Source: Synechococcus sp. C9 (lineage in GTDB: Bacteria; Cyanobacteriota; Cyanobacteriia; Gloeomargaritales; Gloeomargaritaceae). From it: DNA of 64,000 bases. The position numbers and the translations under genes were made by a program. The notes beneath the pieces are model-generated. The model searched no databases and was not told the DNA's origin. It worked only from the letters and a program-made list of their open reading frames with translations. Positions within the stretch are counted from its first letter, which is position 1. Each line of letters begins with the position of its first letter. Positions 37,337 to 46,287 of the stretch are shown here, one piece after another. The DNA lies in assembly GCF_022984075.1 (NCBI RefSeq), contig NZ_JALAAD010000001.1, positions 1,096,455 to 1,160,454 of the forward strand. Reading direction: 5' to 3'.

Positions 37337-38680
37337 ATGACCACCATTCATGTCATTGGCGGCGGTTTAGCCGGGACGGAGGCCGCTTGGCAGATTGCCC
37401 AGATGGGATTTCCCATCACCCTGTGGGAAATGCGCCCCACCACCCCAACCCCTGCCCACCACACCGGGGACTTGGCGGAACTGGTCTGTAGTAATTCCTT
37501 TGGCGCGCGGGCGGTGGATCGGGCAACCGGTTTGCTCCAACAGGAATTGCGGGAGTTGGGTTCCCTAGTCATGCAGGTGGCGGATGCCCAGGCCGTACCC
37601 GCTGGCGGTGCCTTGGCGGTGGACCGGGTGCAGTTTAGTCGGGAGTTGACCCACCGGTTAGCCCAGCATCCCTTGGTGACCCTGCGGCGGGCGGAGGTGC
37701 GAGACATTCCCCCTGGCATCGTGGTTTTGTCCACCGGCCCGCTGACCAGTCCCCCCCTAGCGGCGCAACTGCAACGCTTGACTGGCCAGGAATACCTGAG
37801 TTTTTTTGATGCCGCCAGCCCCATCCTGCTGGGGGAGAGTATTCACCGGGAGATTGCCTTTCTCGCCAGCCGTTATGACAAGGGGGAAGCGGCCTACCTG
37901 AATTGTCCCTTGAACCCAACGGAATACGAAACCTTTTGGCAGGCGTTAATTACCGCCGAACAAGCCCCCCTGAAAGAATTTGAGCAGGAGGAAAAACGGT
38001 TTTTTGAAGCCTGTTTGCCGGTGGAGGAACTGGCACGGCGGGGGAAAGATACCCTGCGGTTTGGGCCGTTGAAACCGGTGGGACTGCGAAACCCCCAAAA
38101 CCCAGCCAGCCGGCCCTATGCGGTGGTGCAACTGCGACCGGAAGACCGGGCGGGGCAGTTGTGGAATATGGTCGGGTTTCAGACCAACCTGCGTTGGGGC
38201 GAACAGCAACGGGTGTTTCGTCTGATTCCCGGTCTAGCCCAGGCGGAATTTGTGCGCTATGGGGTAATGCACCGGAATACGTTTCTCAATGCCCCCCGTC
38301 TGCTCCACCCCACCTTGCAGTTCCGGGCCTATCCCCACCTGTTTGCCGCCGGTCAACTCACGGGCACCGAGGGCTACATCGCCGCCGTGGCCGGGGGTTG
38401 GCTGGCCGGGGTGAATGCCGCCCGTTTTGCCCAGGGGTTGCCCTTGCTCACCCTGCCGCCGACGACCATGATGGGGGCGTTATTGCACTTCATCAGTACC
38501 GCAGAAGCCAAATTTTTTCAGCCCATGCCCGCCAATTTTGGGATTTTGCCCCCCCTAGCGACCCCGGTAAAACAGAAGTCCGCCCGGTACCAAGCCTACA
38601 GTCAACGGGCGTTGGCGGATTTGGCGGTTTGGCAGAGGCAATTGAACCTCCAGATACCGCTGGGTCATCCTTCGTCCTAG
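37337..38680 (+). CDS. trmFO: tRNA (uracil-54-C5)-methyltransferase, folate-dependent (TrmFO)
   Basis: A FAD enzyme that makes ribothymidine at tRNA position 54 using methylenetetrahydrofolate. The 447-residue protein opens [20 protein letters not shown] (FAD-binding Rossmann), then LWEMRP and [13 protein letters not shown] with the conserved catalytic-site Cys, and later [18 protein letters not shown] and [20 protein letters not shown]. Length is normal. It is followed by mtnA 31 bp downstream. Confidence 0.96.
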   Translation: MTTIHVIGGGLAGTEAAWQIAQMGFPITLWEMRPTTPTPAHHTGDLAELVCSNSFGARAVDRATGLLQQELRELGSLVMQVADAQAVPAGGALAVDRVQFSRELTHRLAQHPLVTLRRAEVRDIPPGIVVLSTGPLTSPPLAAQLQRLTGQEYLSFFDAASPILLGESIHREIAFLASRYDKGEAAYLNCPLNPTEYETFWQALITAEQAPLKEFEQEEKRFFEACLPVEELARRGKDTLRFGPLKPVGLRNPQNPASRPYAVVQLRPEDRAGQLWNMVGFQTNLRWGEQQRVFRLIPGLAQAEFVRYGVMHRNTFLNAPRLLHPTLQFRAYPHLFAAGQLTGTEGYIAAVAGGWLAGVNAARFAQGLPLLTLPPTTMMGALLHFISTAEAKFFQPMPANFGILPPLATPVKQKSARYQAYSQRALADLAVWQRQLNLQIPLGHPSS

Positions 38681-38711
38681 ACTGGGAAATGTTCCTCCTG
38701 CATTGGCGTAT

Positions 38712-39746
38712 ATGTCTATCCTGCCGGTCGCTTGGGCCTATGACCATGTGCGTTTGATTGACCAAACCCGCTTGCCTACGGAGTTTGCCTATGTGGAAAT
38801 CCGGCGAGCGATGGATATGGTGACGGCGATTCAAACCATGATTGTCCGGGGTGCCCCGGCCATTGGGGTGGCGGCGGCCTTTGGCATGGCTCTAGCCGCT
38901 CAGGAAATTGAGACCGAAGACCGGCAGGAATTTTTGGACCACCTGGAGAGCGTCGCCAATGCCCTGCGCCAGACCCGCCCGACAGCGATTAACCTGTTTT
39001 GGGCAATTGACCAGATGTTGAATACGGCACGGCAAACCGTCGGCCCGGTCAGCTTTCTCAAGGAAAAAATGGTCGCCACTGCCCAAGCCTTGGCGGTGGA
39101 TGAATACCAAACCTGCGTCGCCATCGGGGAAAAAGGCTTAGCCTGCCTGCCTGCTGAACCCCAACGCCTGACCCTGATGACCTACTGCAACGCTGGCGCT
39201 CTGGCGACCGCTGGCTATGGCACCGCCCTGGGCGTGATCCGCTCGGCCTACCGTGCCCAACGTTTACTACAAGTGTACATCTGCGAAACCCGCCCCCGCC
39301 TGCAAGGTGCCCGACTCACCGCCTGGGAATGCGTACAAGAAGGGATTCCCGCCACCCTGATTACCGACAACATGGCTGGCTATTGTCTGCACAAAGGCTT
39401 AATCCATGCCGTGGTGGTAGGAGCAGACCGCATTGCCAGCAACGGGGACACAGCCAACAAAATCGGCACCTACAGCCTCGCCGTCCTCGCCCACGTCCAC
39501 CAAATTCCCTTCTATGTGGCCGCCCCCCTGTCCAGCATTGACTGGAGCATCAGCGACGGCTCCCAAATCCCCATCGAAGAACGGAGCATCGAAGAAGTGT
39601 ACAAAATCGGCGACCAATGGCTGACCGCCCCCGGCATTGACATTTTTAACCCCAGCTTCGATGTCACCCCCGCCCGCTACATCACCGGCATCATCACCGA
39701 ACGGGGCATGATCCCCCCCGACCAACTCCACCAACTCCACGCCTAA
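38712..39746 (+). CDS. mtnA: Methylthioribose-1-phosphate isomerase
   Basis: Isomerises 5-methylthioribose-1-phosphate in the methionine salvage pathway; 344 residues. Clear motifs are RGAPAIGVAAAFGMALAAQE, TYCNAGALATAGYGTALGVI (catalytic Cys) and VVVGADRIASNGDTANKIGT (catalytic Asp). ATG 38712 gives the usual short N-terminus. No other salvage genes are adjacent, and the pairing with trmFO is probably positional. Confidence 0.95.
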   Translation: MSILPVAWAYDHVRLIDQTRLPTEFAYVEIRRAMDMVTAIQTMIVRGAPAIGVAAAFGMALAAQEIETEDRQEFLDHLESVANALRQTRPTAINLFWAIDQMLNTARQTVGPVSFLKEKMVATAQALAVDEYQTCVAIGEKGLACLPAEPQRLTLMTYCNAGALATAGYGTALGVIRSAYRAQRLLQVYICETRPRLQGARLTAWECVQEGIPATLITDNMAGYCLHKGLIHAVVVGADRIASNGDTANKIGTYSLAVLAHVHQIPFYVAAPLSSIDWSISDGSQIPIEERSIEEVYKIGDQWLTAPGIDIFNPSFDVTPARYITGIITERGMIPPDQLHQLHA

Positions 39747-39826
39747 ACTCAAAATCGTTATGAGTATGATATAGTCATAAATGTTAAGGATTTGTGATCG
39801 CACACCATCGTTTAGGAGTGGAACCT

Positions 39827-40420
39827 ATGGAAGGTTGTTTACAGGTGGGGCAAATGGCGCCCGATTTTGAGGCCACCGCCGTGGTGGACATGGAATTCAA
39901 AACCATCAAGCTCTCGGATTATCGGGGCAAGAAATATGTAGTGTTGTTTTTCTATCCCTTGGATTTCACCTTTGTGTGCCCGACGGAAATCACGGCCTTT
40001 AGCGACCATTATGAGGAATTTGCCAAGCTGGACACGGAAATTTTAGGGGTGTCGGTGGACAGTCAATTTTCCCATTTGGCCTGGATTCAAACCGACCGCA
40101 AAGACGGGGGTTTGGGGGAATTGAAGTATCCGTTGGTAGCGGATTTGAAAAAGACCATTAGTGCCGCCTACAACGTGTTATCCCCTGAAGGGGTGGCCTT
40201 GCGGGGTTTATTTATTATTGACAAAGAGGGAGTCATTCAGCACGCCACGATCAACAACTTGGCCTTCGGGCGGAGTGTGGATGAAACCCTGCGTACCTTA
40301 CAGGCGATTCAGTATGTGCAAAGCCACCCGGACGAGGTGTGTCCCGCCAACTGGCAACCGGGTGAAAAAACCATGAACCCCGACCCGGTGAAGGCTAAGG
40401 AATACTTCGCCGCCGTGTAG
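39827..40420 (+). CDS. 2-Cys peroxiredoxin (typical AhpC/Prx1 type)
   Basis: A 197-residue thiol peroxidase, abundant in cyanobacteria and plastids, that reduces hydrogen peroxide using thioredoxin. The peroxidatic Cys is in [12 protein letters not shown] and the resolving Cys in [12 protein letters not shown] near the C-terminus, so it works as a head-to-tail dimer. ATG 39827 follows AGGAGTGG at about 39814 and gives the start [14 protein letters not shown]. Second peroxiredoxin type of the window, distinct from PrxQ. Confidence 0.95.
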   Translation: MEGCLQVGQMAPDFEATAVVDMEFKTIKLSDYRGKKYVVLFFYPLDFTFVCPTEITAFSDHYEEFAKLDTEILGVSVDSQFSHLAWIQTDRKDGGLGELKYPLVADLKKTISAAYNVLSPEGVALRGLFIIDKEGVIQHATINNLAFGRSVDETLRTLQAIQYVQSHPDEVCPANWQPGEKTMNPDPVKAKEYFAAV

Positions 40421-40454
40421 GTTATTCAACCCAATGGGGTGATCCGAGCCAGTC

Positions 40455-41444
40455 CTAGTTCCCTGGGGCTGGTTTTGTATTGGGTGAACGCCGCTGGGTT
40501 TCCCCCAGGTACTGACGCACGCCGGGATGGTAATTTAAGCCCGTGAGAAATGGATTTTGTTGCGCATCCAAGGTGAATAACGCCCAAAACGGGTCGGTCT
40601 GCCGGAGGGTTGCTTGTTGTTCATACAATACACGGGCAAGGCGATACACCAGGGGTTGCTCCAGGGAACGGCGGGCAAAGAGACAGGAATAGGTCGCCAA
40701 AGCGGTTACGGGTTGGGTCTGCCAGGGATAGGTACCGGCGGGGATGGGGGTGGGACGATAGAGTGCCGCCGCTTCGGGAAATGTTTTCTGGGCTTGCTTC
40801 AGCACCTCTTGCCCCATCGGCAGGAGTTGAATTTTAGACTGGGCGGGCATGGACTTGAGGGCGGGCGACCCCACCGCACTGGTGACAAACACCGCATCCA
40901 GTTTCCCGGCTAACAAATCCTGAATCTGTTGACGCACTTCCCCGGTGATCAGCCGCTCCCGGGTGACATCCAAATCCGCCATCTGGAGCATCAATAACGC
41001 ACTCACATAGGTGCCCGAATCCTGGGGGCCAACCCCGATCCTTTTGCCGCTTAAATTCGCGAGGGACTTGACCCCTGGGCGGGTGAGGAGATGCACCACT
41101 TCCTGATTGACCGGCCCGATGACGGTGAGGTTTTCCGCTAAGGCCCGTTCCTTACCCCCCAAATTTTTGAACAGGACAAAGGCATCTTTTTGGGCAAAGG
41201 CTAAATCCCCCTGTCCCTTCGCCAATTGCTCCAGATTGAACATGGAACCCGGCGATTCCTTGAGGGTGAGGTTAAATCCCTGGGGTTTCAGAACTTTTTG
41301 CAAGGACTTTCCCGCCCGTTCATACACACTACCGGGGCGAGCGGTGAAGAGGGTTAACGGGGTGGTCGCCCCTGCCGTTCCTCCTATCAGTAAACTGCCC
41401 AGTAAGCTCGCAACCCCCCACCCCCACAGTTCCCGGCGTTTCAT
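40455..41444 (-). CDS. TAXI-family TRAP transporter solute-binding protein
   Basis: Periplasmic binding protein of 329 residues. A signal peptide ([20 protein letters not shown]) is followed by [40 protein letters not shown] and [20 protein letters not shown], the pattern of TAXI proteins. TAXI proteins normally work with a fused DctQM permease, which is not in the window. Its ATG overlaps the chlI stop as ATGA, so it is co-translated with the chelatase subunit, an unexpected partner. Ligand unknown. Confidence 0.82.
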   Translation of the reverse strand: MKRRELWGWGVASLLGSLLIGGTAGATTPLTLFTARPGSVYERAGKSLQKVLKPQGFNLTLKESPGSMFNLEQLAKGQGDLAFAQKDAFVLFKNLGGKERALAENLTVIGPVNQEVVHLLTRPGVKSLANLSGKRIGVGPQDSGTYVSALLMLQMADLDVTRERLITGEVRQQIQDLLAGKLDAVFVTSAVGSPALKSMPAQSKIQLLPMGQEVLKQAQKTFPEAAALYRPTPIPAGTYPWQTQPVTALATYSCLFARRSLEQPLVYRLARVLYEQQATLRQTDPFWALFTLDAQQNPFLTGLNYHPGVRQYLGETQRRSPNTKPAPGN

Positions 41445-42505
41445 TCGTCCTCCCATTGGAATACTTCTTTGCCCACTTGCAGTACCCGATAGCCCGAATC
41501 CACCGGCTCCAGGGGGTCTTTGCGTAAGCGATGGCGCAGACACAGCACCAGCACCCGCCGAATATCCGCCACCGTCGCCAGGGTACGCCCTTCCCAAGCC
41601 GCCAGCGCCTTGGCCGCCCGGTTGGTGACAATATCCCCCCGCAGACCGTCCACATCCAACGTGGCACAGACTTGGGAAATACCCACCCGCAGGTCGTAGT
41701 CCATCTGCACTTGGGGTAAGAGGGTGCGCGCCTGGATGATCTGCATCCGTAGGGACGTTTGCCGCTCCTGGTATTGTTCCAGAAAATCCCAGGGGTTGCG
41801 GTCAAAGGCGGTTCGTTGTTCCACAATTTGCACCCGCAGGGCTGGGTCTTTCACCGTGCGAATCTCGGCGTGCATCCCAAACCGGTCCAATAACTGGGGG
41901 CGCAATTCCCCCTCCTCCGGGTTGCCCGAACCCACCAGTACAAACCGAGCCGGGTGACGCAGGGAAATCCCCTCCCGTTCCACCGTGTTCCAGCCCGAGG
42001 CGGCGGCATCCAGCAGGACATCCACCAGGTGGTCATCCAGGAGATTCACCTCATCCACGTAGAGAATCCCCCGGTTCGCCCGTGCCAGCAGTCCCGGTTC
42101 AAAGGCTCGCACCCCTTCCGTCAGGGCTTTTTCAATGTCAATCGTGCCGCACACCCGGTCTTCCGTCGCCCCCAAGGGCAAATCCACCATCGGCACCTTT
42201 TGTTTCACCACCCGCAGGGGTTCGCCCCGTTCTTTGGCTTGGCGCACGGTTTCCGCCATCAACTCCGGGTCCTCCGGGTCAGAGTTAAAGGGGTCACCTT
42301 CGACGACCGTAATTTCCGGCAGGACATCCACCAAAGCCCGAATGGTGGTTGATTTCCCCGTCCCCCGGTCGCCCATGATCATCACCCCGCCGATTTTGGG
42401 GTCAATCACATTCAGCAATAGGGCTAATTTCATCTCCTCCTGGCCAACGATGGCACTGAAGGGAAACACCGGACGGGTCAGGGGGCGAGTGGCGGTAGCA
42501 GGCAC
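41441..42505 (-). CDS. chlI: Magnesium chelatase ATPase subunit I
   Basis: The AAA+ motor of Mg-chelatase, 354 residues. Visible motifs are [20 protein letters not shown], the Walker [15 protein letters not shown], the [20 protein letters not shown] insert, Walker B with [20 protein letters not shown] and [20 protein letters not shown]. The start is GTG at 42503-42505. Unlike the ChlD copy, its ATP site is intact. The stop overlaps the TAXI gene. Confidence 0.97.
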   Translation of the reverse strand: MPATATRPLTRPVFPFSAIVGQEEMKLALLLNVIDPKIGGVMIMGDRGTGKSTTIRALVDVLPEITVVEGDPFNSDPEDPELMAETVRQAKERGEPLRVVKQKVPMVDLPLGATEDRVCGTIDIEKALTEGVRAFEPGLLARANRGILYVDEVNLLDDHLVDVLLDAAASGWNTVEREGISLRHPARFVLVGSGNPEEGELRPQLLDRFGMHAEIRTVKDPALRVQIVEQRTAFDRNPWDFLEQYQERQTSLRMQIIQARTLLPQVQMDYDLRVGISQVCATLDVDGLRGDIVTNRAAKALAAWEGRTLATVADIRRVLVLCLRHRLRKDPLEPVDSGYRVLQVGKEVFQWEDE

Positions 42506-42579
42506 AGGTTTCTCGATGATTAAGACTAACCATCCATTCTGCCATAGGGAGCGGGTAGTATTACATGGGGCGTGTCAAC

Positions 42580-42825
42580 TTACTCGGAAAACCGACGCAA
42601 AAGGTATAAAACCAGAGAAAAAATGAAAGAAAGCCCCAGAGAAATCAGAATGGATGTGCCCAGGGGGAAATAAAAACTAAAATTCTCCCGCTCGATTTTG
42701 AAATCCAGGGGCAAACGACCCAACCAATTCAACACAGGCACCTTGGGCGCTAAGTAAAGCCCTAAACCAATCAGTAGCAGAACTGCCCCAAAAAAGATCA
42801 GAGACTTACCAAGTTCGGACATCAT
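42580..42825 (-). CDS. DUF2905 small membrane protein
   Basis: An 81-residue protein with two membrane helices (SLIFFGAVLLLIGLGLYLAP and ILISLGLSFIFSLVLYLL) joined by the family-typical linker LNWLGRLPLDFKIERENFSF and ending in a basic tail. DUF2905 proteins are widespread in bacteria and their function is unknown. A second Met one codon in (42822) is an alternative start. It precedes chlI by about 75 bp on the same strand. Confidence 0.8.
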   Translation of the reverse strand: MMSELGKSLIFFGAVLLLIGLGLYLAPKVPVLNWLGRLPLDFKIERENFSFYFPLGTSILISLGLSFIFSLVLYLLRRFSE

Positions 42826-42887
42826 CGGTTTCTGGTTTATGGAATTTATCTTGATTTTAATTTTATTTTAATTTAATTTATTTTATT

Positions 42888-43090
42888 TTAAGGGCACTTC
42901 TAAAAATGAGTTGCAGGGGCGTAGCTCCCGTCAAAGAAGCACCTGCGGTGTATGGTTCTCGATAGGATTGGGTATCTCAGCAAAATATAGCCATCCTCAC
43001 TAAATTTAGAATAGGGGTCGCAGGGGCACTGCCCCCGTCCTTGGTTCTGGAAAAGTTTTGTATGCCTACGCACGCAAGCTAACTACAAAA
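42888..43090 (+). repeat. Family A left end followed by an inverted family B copy
   Basis: 42888-42980 starts TTAAGGGCACTTCTAAAAAT with the GCAGGGGCGTAGCTCCCGTC core, carrying an AGAAGCACCTGCGGTG insert. From about 42986 a family B copy in reverse orientation begins TATAGCCATCCT, then the GGTCGCAGGGGCACTGCCCC core and a TATGCCTACGCACGCAAGCT module. The rest of the 42826-43358 gap (533 bp) has AT-rich sequence and no gene I can support. Confidence 0.65.
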
Positions 43091-43358
43091 TCGAAAAACA
43101 GCCTATTTTAGGGGATTTCAACCTTATAGGTGTAAAATTTTTACTCACAATTTATCTGAAACTACCCGCTCCAGTTGGTGAATCATCCCCTGGTCGGATA
43201 AAATTTCTAAGTACTTACACCATACATTCCCATCTCCTGGGTAGATGAGCCGCCCAAGGGTACTCGTGGGGAAAAATACTTATTGCTCGAACGAGTCTCC
43301 AAGTGAGTCCCGGAGTGTGGGAAGATTCTAAAATAACCGCAATTTCTTTGGTTCCCGC

Positions 43359-44951
43359 ATGGCTATTGGCTATCTGGCGCTTGTACTCCACGCTCACCTA
43401 CCCTTTGTCCGCCACCCCGAGAGCGATTACGTTTTAGAGGAAGAGTGGCTATATGAAGCCATTACCGAAACCTATATCCCCCTGATTCGGGTCTTTGAGG
43501 GACTGCAACGGGATGGGATTGATTTCAAAATGACCATGAGTTTGACCCCGCCCCTGGTGCAGATGTTGCGGGACCCGCTACTGCAGGAACGGTATGACGA
43601 ACACCTGGCAAAACTGGAAGAATTGGCGGAATTAGAAGTCGAACACAATCAGTACAACGGTCATATTCGTTATCTGGCGGAGCATTACGCCCGGGAATTT
43701 AATCTGATCCGGCAGACCTGGGAAGAGTACGACGGGGATTTGATTACCGCTTTTAAGCAATTTCAGGACACCAATAATCTGGACATCATTACCTGTGGGG
43801 CGACGCACGGCTATTTGCCCCTGATGCAGATGTATCCCCAGGCGGTGTGGGCGCAGTTGCAGGTGGCGTTTGAGCATTACCAGGAGCATTTTGGGCAACC
43901 CCCCCGGGGCATTTGGATACCGGAGTGTGCCTACTACGAGGGCTTGGAACGAATGCTGGCGGATGTGGGGATTCGGTACTTCATTTGTGATGGACATGGG
44001 TTGCTCTATGCTCGTCCCCGTCCCCGTTATGGCACCTATGCCCCCGTATTTACCGAAACCGGTGTGGCGGCTTTTGCCCGGGATCACGAAACTTCTCAGC
44101 AGGTGTGGTCCTCGGAGGTGGGCTATCCGGGCGACCCGGTGTATCGGGAATTTTACAAAGATATTGGTTGGGAGGCGGACTACGAGTACATCAAGCCCTA
44201 CATCATGCCCAACGGTCAGCGCAAAAATGTGGGGATTAAGTACCACCGCATTACCCATCGCAACGGCAGTTTATCCGATAAAGCCCTCTATGACCCCTAC
44301 TGGGCAAAGGAAAAAGCCGCCGAACACGCTGGCAATTTTATGTACAACCGCACCCAACAAATTGGGCATTTAGCGGAACTGATGCAACGTCCGCCGATTG
44401 TCACCGCCCCCTACGATGCGGAATTGTATGGACATTGGTGGTACGAGGGACCCTGGTTTTTGGATTATTTATTCCGTAAATCCCACTACGACCAGGATGT
44501 GTATGAGATGACCCATTTGAGCGATTATTTACGCCGTCATCCCACCCAGCAGGTGTGCCGTCCCGCCCAATCCAGTTGGGGTTACAAGGGGTTCCATGAG
44601 TATTGGTTGAACGAGACCAACGCCTGGATTTATCCCCACCTGCACAAGGCGACCGAGCGGATGATCGAACTCAGCCAGCGGGAACCCCAGGATCAATGGG
44701 AATGGCGTGCCCTCAATCAGGCGGCGCGGGAATTGCTGTTGGCGCAGTCCTCGGATTGGGCGTTTATCATGCGGACCGGCACGATGGTGCCCTATGCGGT
44801 GCGGCGTACCCGTTCCCATTTGCAACGGTTGAATCGCCTGTATGAGGACATCCGGGCTGGCAAGATTGACCGGGACTGGTTGACCCAAGTGGAACAAATG
44901 GATAACATTTTTCCTCATATCAACTACCGGGTGTATCGCCCCTTGGCTTAA
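43359..44951 (+). CDS. GH57 1,4-alpha-glucan branching enzyme (DUF1957 type)
   Basis: A glycoside hydrolase family 57 enzyme of 530 residues that introduces alpha-1,6 branches in glycogen. The N-terminal motif LVLHAHLPFVRHPESDYVLE, the GIWIPECAYYEGLERML region with the catalytic Glu nucleophile, and PYDAELYGHWWYEGPWFLDY with the catalytic Asp are all recognisable. The length matches this subgroup, which coexists with the GH13 GlgB in many cyanobacteria. Isolated gene with about 370 bp of repeat-bearing sequence upstream. Confidence 0.92.
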   Translation: MAIGYLALVLHAHLPFVRHPESDYVLEEEWLYEAITETYIPLIRVFEGLQRDGIDFKMTMSLTPPLVQMLRDPLLQERYDEHLAKLEELAELEVEHNQYNGHIRYLAEHYAREFNLIRQTWEEYDGDLITAFKQFQDTNNLDIITCGATHGYLPLMQMYPQAVWAQLQVAFEHYQEHFGQPPRGIWIPECAYYEGLERMLADVGIRYFICDGHGLLYARPRPRYGTYAPVFTETGVAAFARDHETSQQVWSSEVGYPGDPVYREFYKDIGWEADYEYIKPYIMPNGQRKNVGIKYHRITHRNGSLSDKALYDPYWAKEKAAEHAGNFMYNRTQQIGHLAELMQRPPIVTAPYDAELYGHWWYEGPWFLDYLFRKSHYDQDVYEMTHLSDYLRRHPTQQVCRPAQSSWGYKGFHEYWLNETNAWIYPHLHKATERMIELSQREPQDQWEWRALNQAARELLLAQSSDWAFIMRTGTMVPYAVRRTRSHLQRLNRLYEDIRAGKIDRDWLTQVEQMDNIFPHINYRVYRPLA

Positions 44952-45018
44952 ATTATCGCCGGGTCGCCCTGTACGCTAAATTAATCCTAGAGTCCTGTTT
45001 GTACTGCTTTGCACATCT

Positions 45019-45606
45019 ATGACCAAGTTAGACCAACGCCCGAACGATAAATCAGCGAAACCAACCAACGAAAATAGTGCGGTTGAATGGGGCAAAACCA
45101 TTGGGGTGAGTTTACTGCTCGCCTTTGGGATTCGGACGTTTGTGGCGGAAGCTCGTTATATTCCCTCCGAATCCATGTTGCCCACCCTGGAGGTGAATGA
45201 CCGGTTGATTATTGATAAAGTCACCTATGATTTTCGCACCCCAGAGCGGGGGGAAATTGTGGTTTTTCAGCCCACCGTTGCCCTCAAGGAACAGGGATTT
45301 CGGGATGCGTTTATCAAGCGGATTGTGGGCTTACCGGGTGAACAAGTGCAGGTCAAAAAAGGGATAGTTTTTATCAATGGTAAACCGTTGGCGGAACCCT
45401 ATTTAGCCGCTCCCCCGGATTATGAGTATGGTCCAGTGGTGGTGCCTGCCGATCATTATTTGGTGTTGGGGGATAATCGCAATCACAGTTTCGATAGTCA
45501 TTTTTGGGGTTTTGTCCCCCGTAAAAACATCATTGGGCGGGCGGCGGTGCGGTTTTGGCCACCCCATCGGATTGGTGGCATTGGCTCCCCCTCACAGCCC
45601 CAGTAA
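45019..45606 (+). CDS. lepB: Signal peptidase I
   Basis: Membrane serine protease that removes Sec and Tat signal peptides; 195 residues. One N-terminal membrane helix (TIGVSLLLAFGIRTFVAEAR) leads into the catalytic Ser in YIPSESMLPTL; the catalytic Lys is in FIKRIVGLPGEQV, and the final box is LVLGDNRNHSFDSHFWGFV. The length is typical of cyanobacterial LepB. It is followed by a repeat array, not a gene. Confidence 0.95.
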   Translation: MTKLDQRPNDKSAKPTNENSAVEWGKTIGVSLLLAFGIRTFVAEARYIPSESMLPTLEVNDRLIIDKVTYDFRTPERGEIVVFQPTVALKEQGFRDAFIKRIVGLPGEQVQVKKGIVFINGKPLAEPYLAAPPDYEYGPVVVPADHYLVLGDNRNHSFDSHFWGFVPRKNIIGRAAVRFWPPHRIGGIGSPSQPQ

Positions 45607-45640
45607 AGGGTTAAATTCGTAATTTTTGTATTGTTATCTA

Positions 45641-46075
45641 TAGCAATTTTACTTGATGAACAAATAGAAATTTTCCAGAACCAAGGACGGGGGCGATGCC
45701 CCTGCGACCCCTATTCCATTCGCATTTAGAGTTACCATACATAGCAATTTTAATTAATAAACAAATAGAAATTTTCCAGAACCAAGGACGGGGGCGATGC
45801 CCCTGCGACCCCTATTCCATTCGCATTTAGAGTTACCATACATAGCAATTTTACTTGATGAACAAATAGAAATTTTCCAGAACCAAGGACGGGGGCGATG
45901 CCCCTGCGACCCTTATTCCATTCGCATTTAGAGTTACCATACATAGCAATTTTAATTAATAAACAAATAGAAATTTTCCAGAACCAAGGACGGGGGCGGT
46001 GCCCCTGCGACCCCTATGTTATCTATAGCAATTTTATTTGATTAATGAACAGAAATTTCCCAGAACTATAGTCAT
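45641..46075 (+). repeat. Tandem array of family B repeats, 101-bp period
   Basis: Four units begin at 45641, 45742, 45843 and 45944 (period 101 bp), and a fifth, shortened unit begins at 46026. Units 1 and 3 read TTTTACTTGATGAACAAATA, units 2 and 4 TTTTAATTAATAAACAAATA, so the pattern alternates. Each full unit has the GGACGGGGGCGATGCCCCTG core (the last full unit has GGTGCC). It fills most of the 681-bp gap before the photoreceptor gene; 46076-46287 shows no gene. Confidence 0.9.
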
Positions 46076-46287
46076 TTTTAATAAAAATGCAACATTTTAT
46101 GAGAGGAGGGTGTCAGATAGAGAAGAAGTATAGTTTTTTCAGATTTTTTGCTTCCCTTACCCAACCATTACAAAAATAACACCACTGGCGGGTCACAGAT
46201 TACTTGTTGAACTACACATCACCCATGAGTAATACGGCATCATAGAATGGAAACATTCACCCATCACCTTTTTTCACCCCGACCCCC

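Noticed and set aside
43215-43397. Short minus-strand ORF before the GH57 gene
   Set aside because: It overlaps the GH57 start region, has no ribosome site or recognisable content, and looks like chance.
45750-45944. Short minus-strand ORF
   Set aside because: It is entirely inside the tandem repeat array and reflects the repeat sequence.
45641-46075. CRISPR array
   Set aside because: The units are about 101 bp with no spacers between them and no cas genes nearby; it is a tandem repeat of a MITE-like unit.
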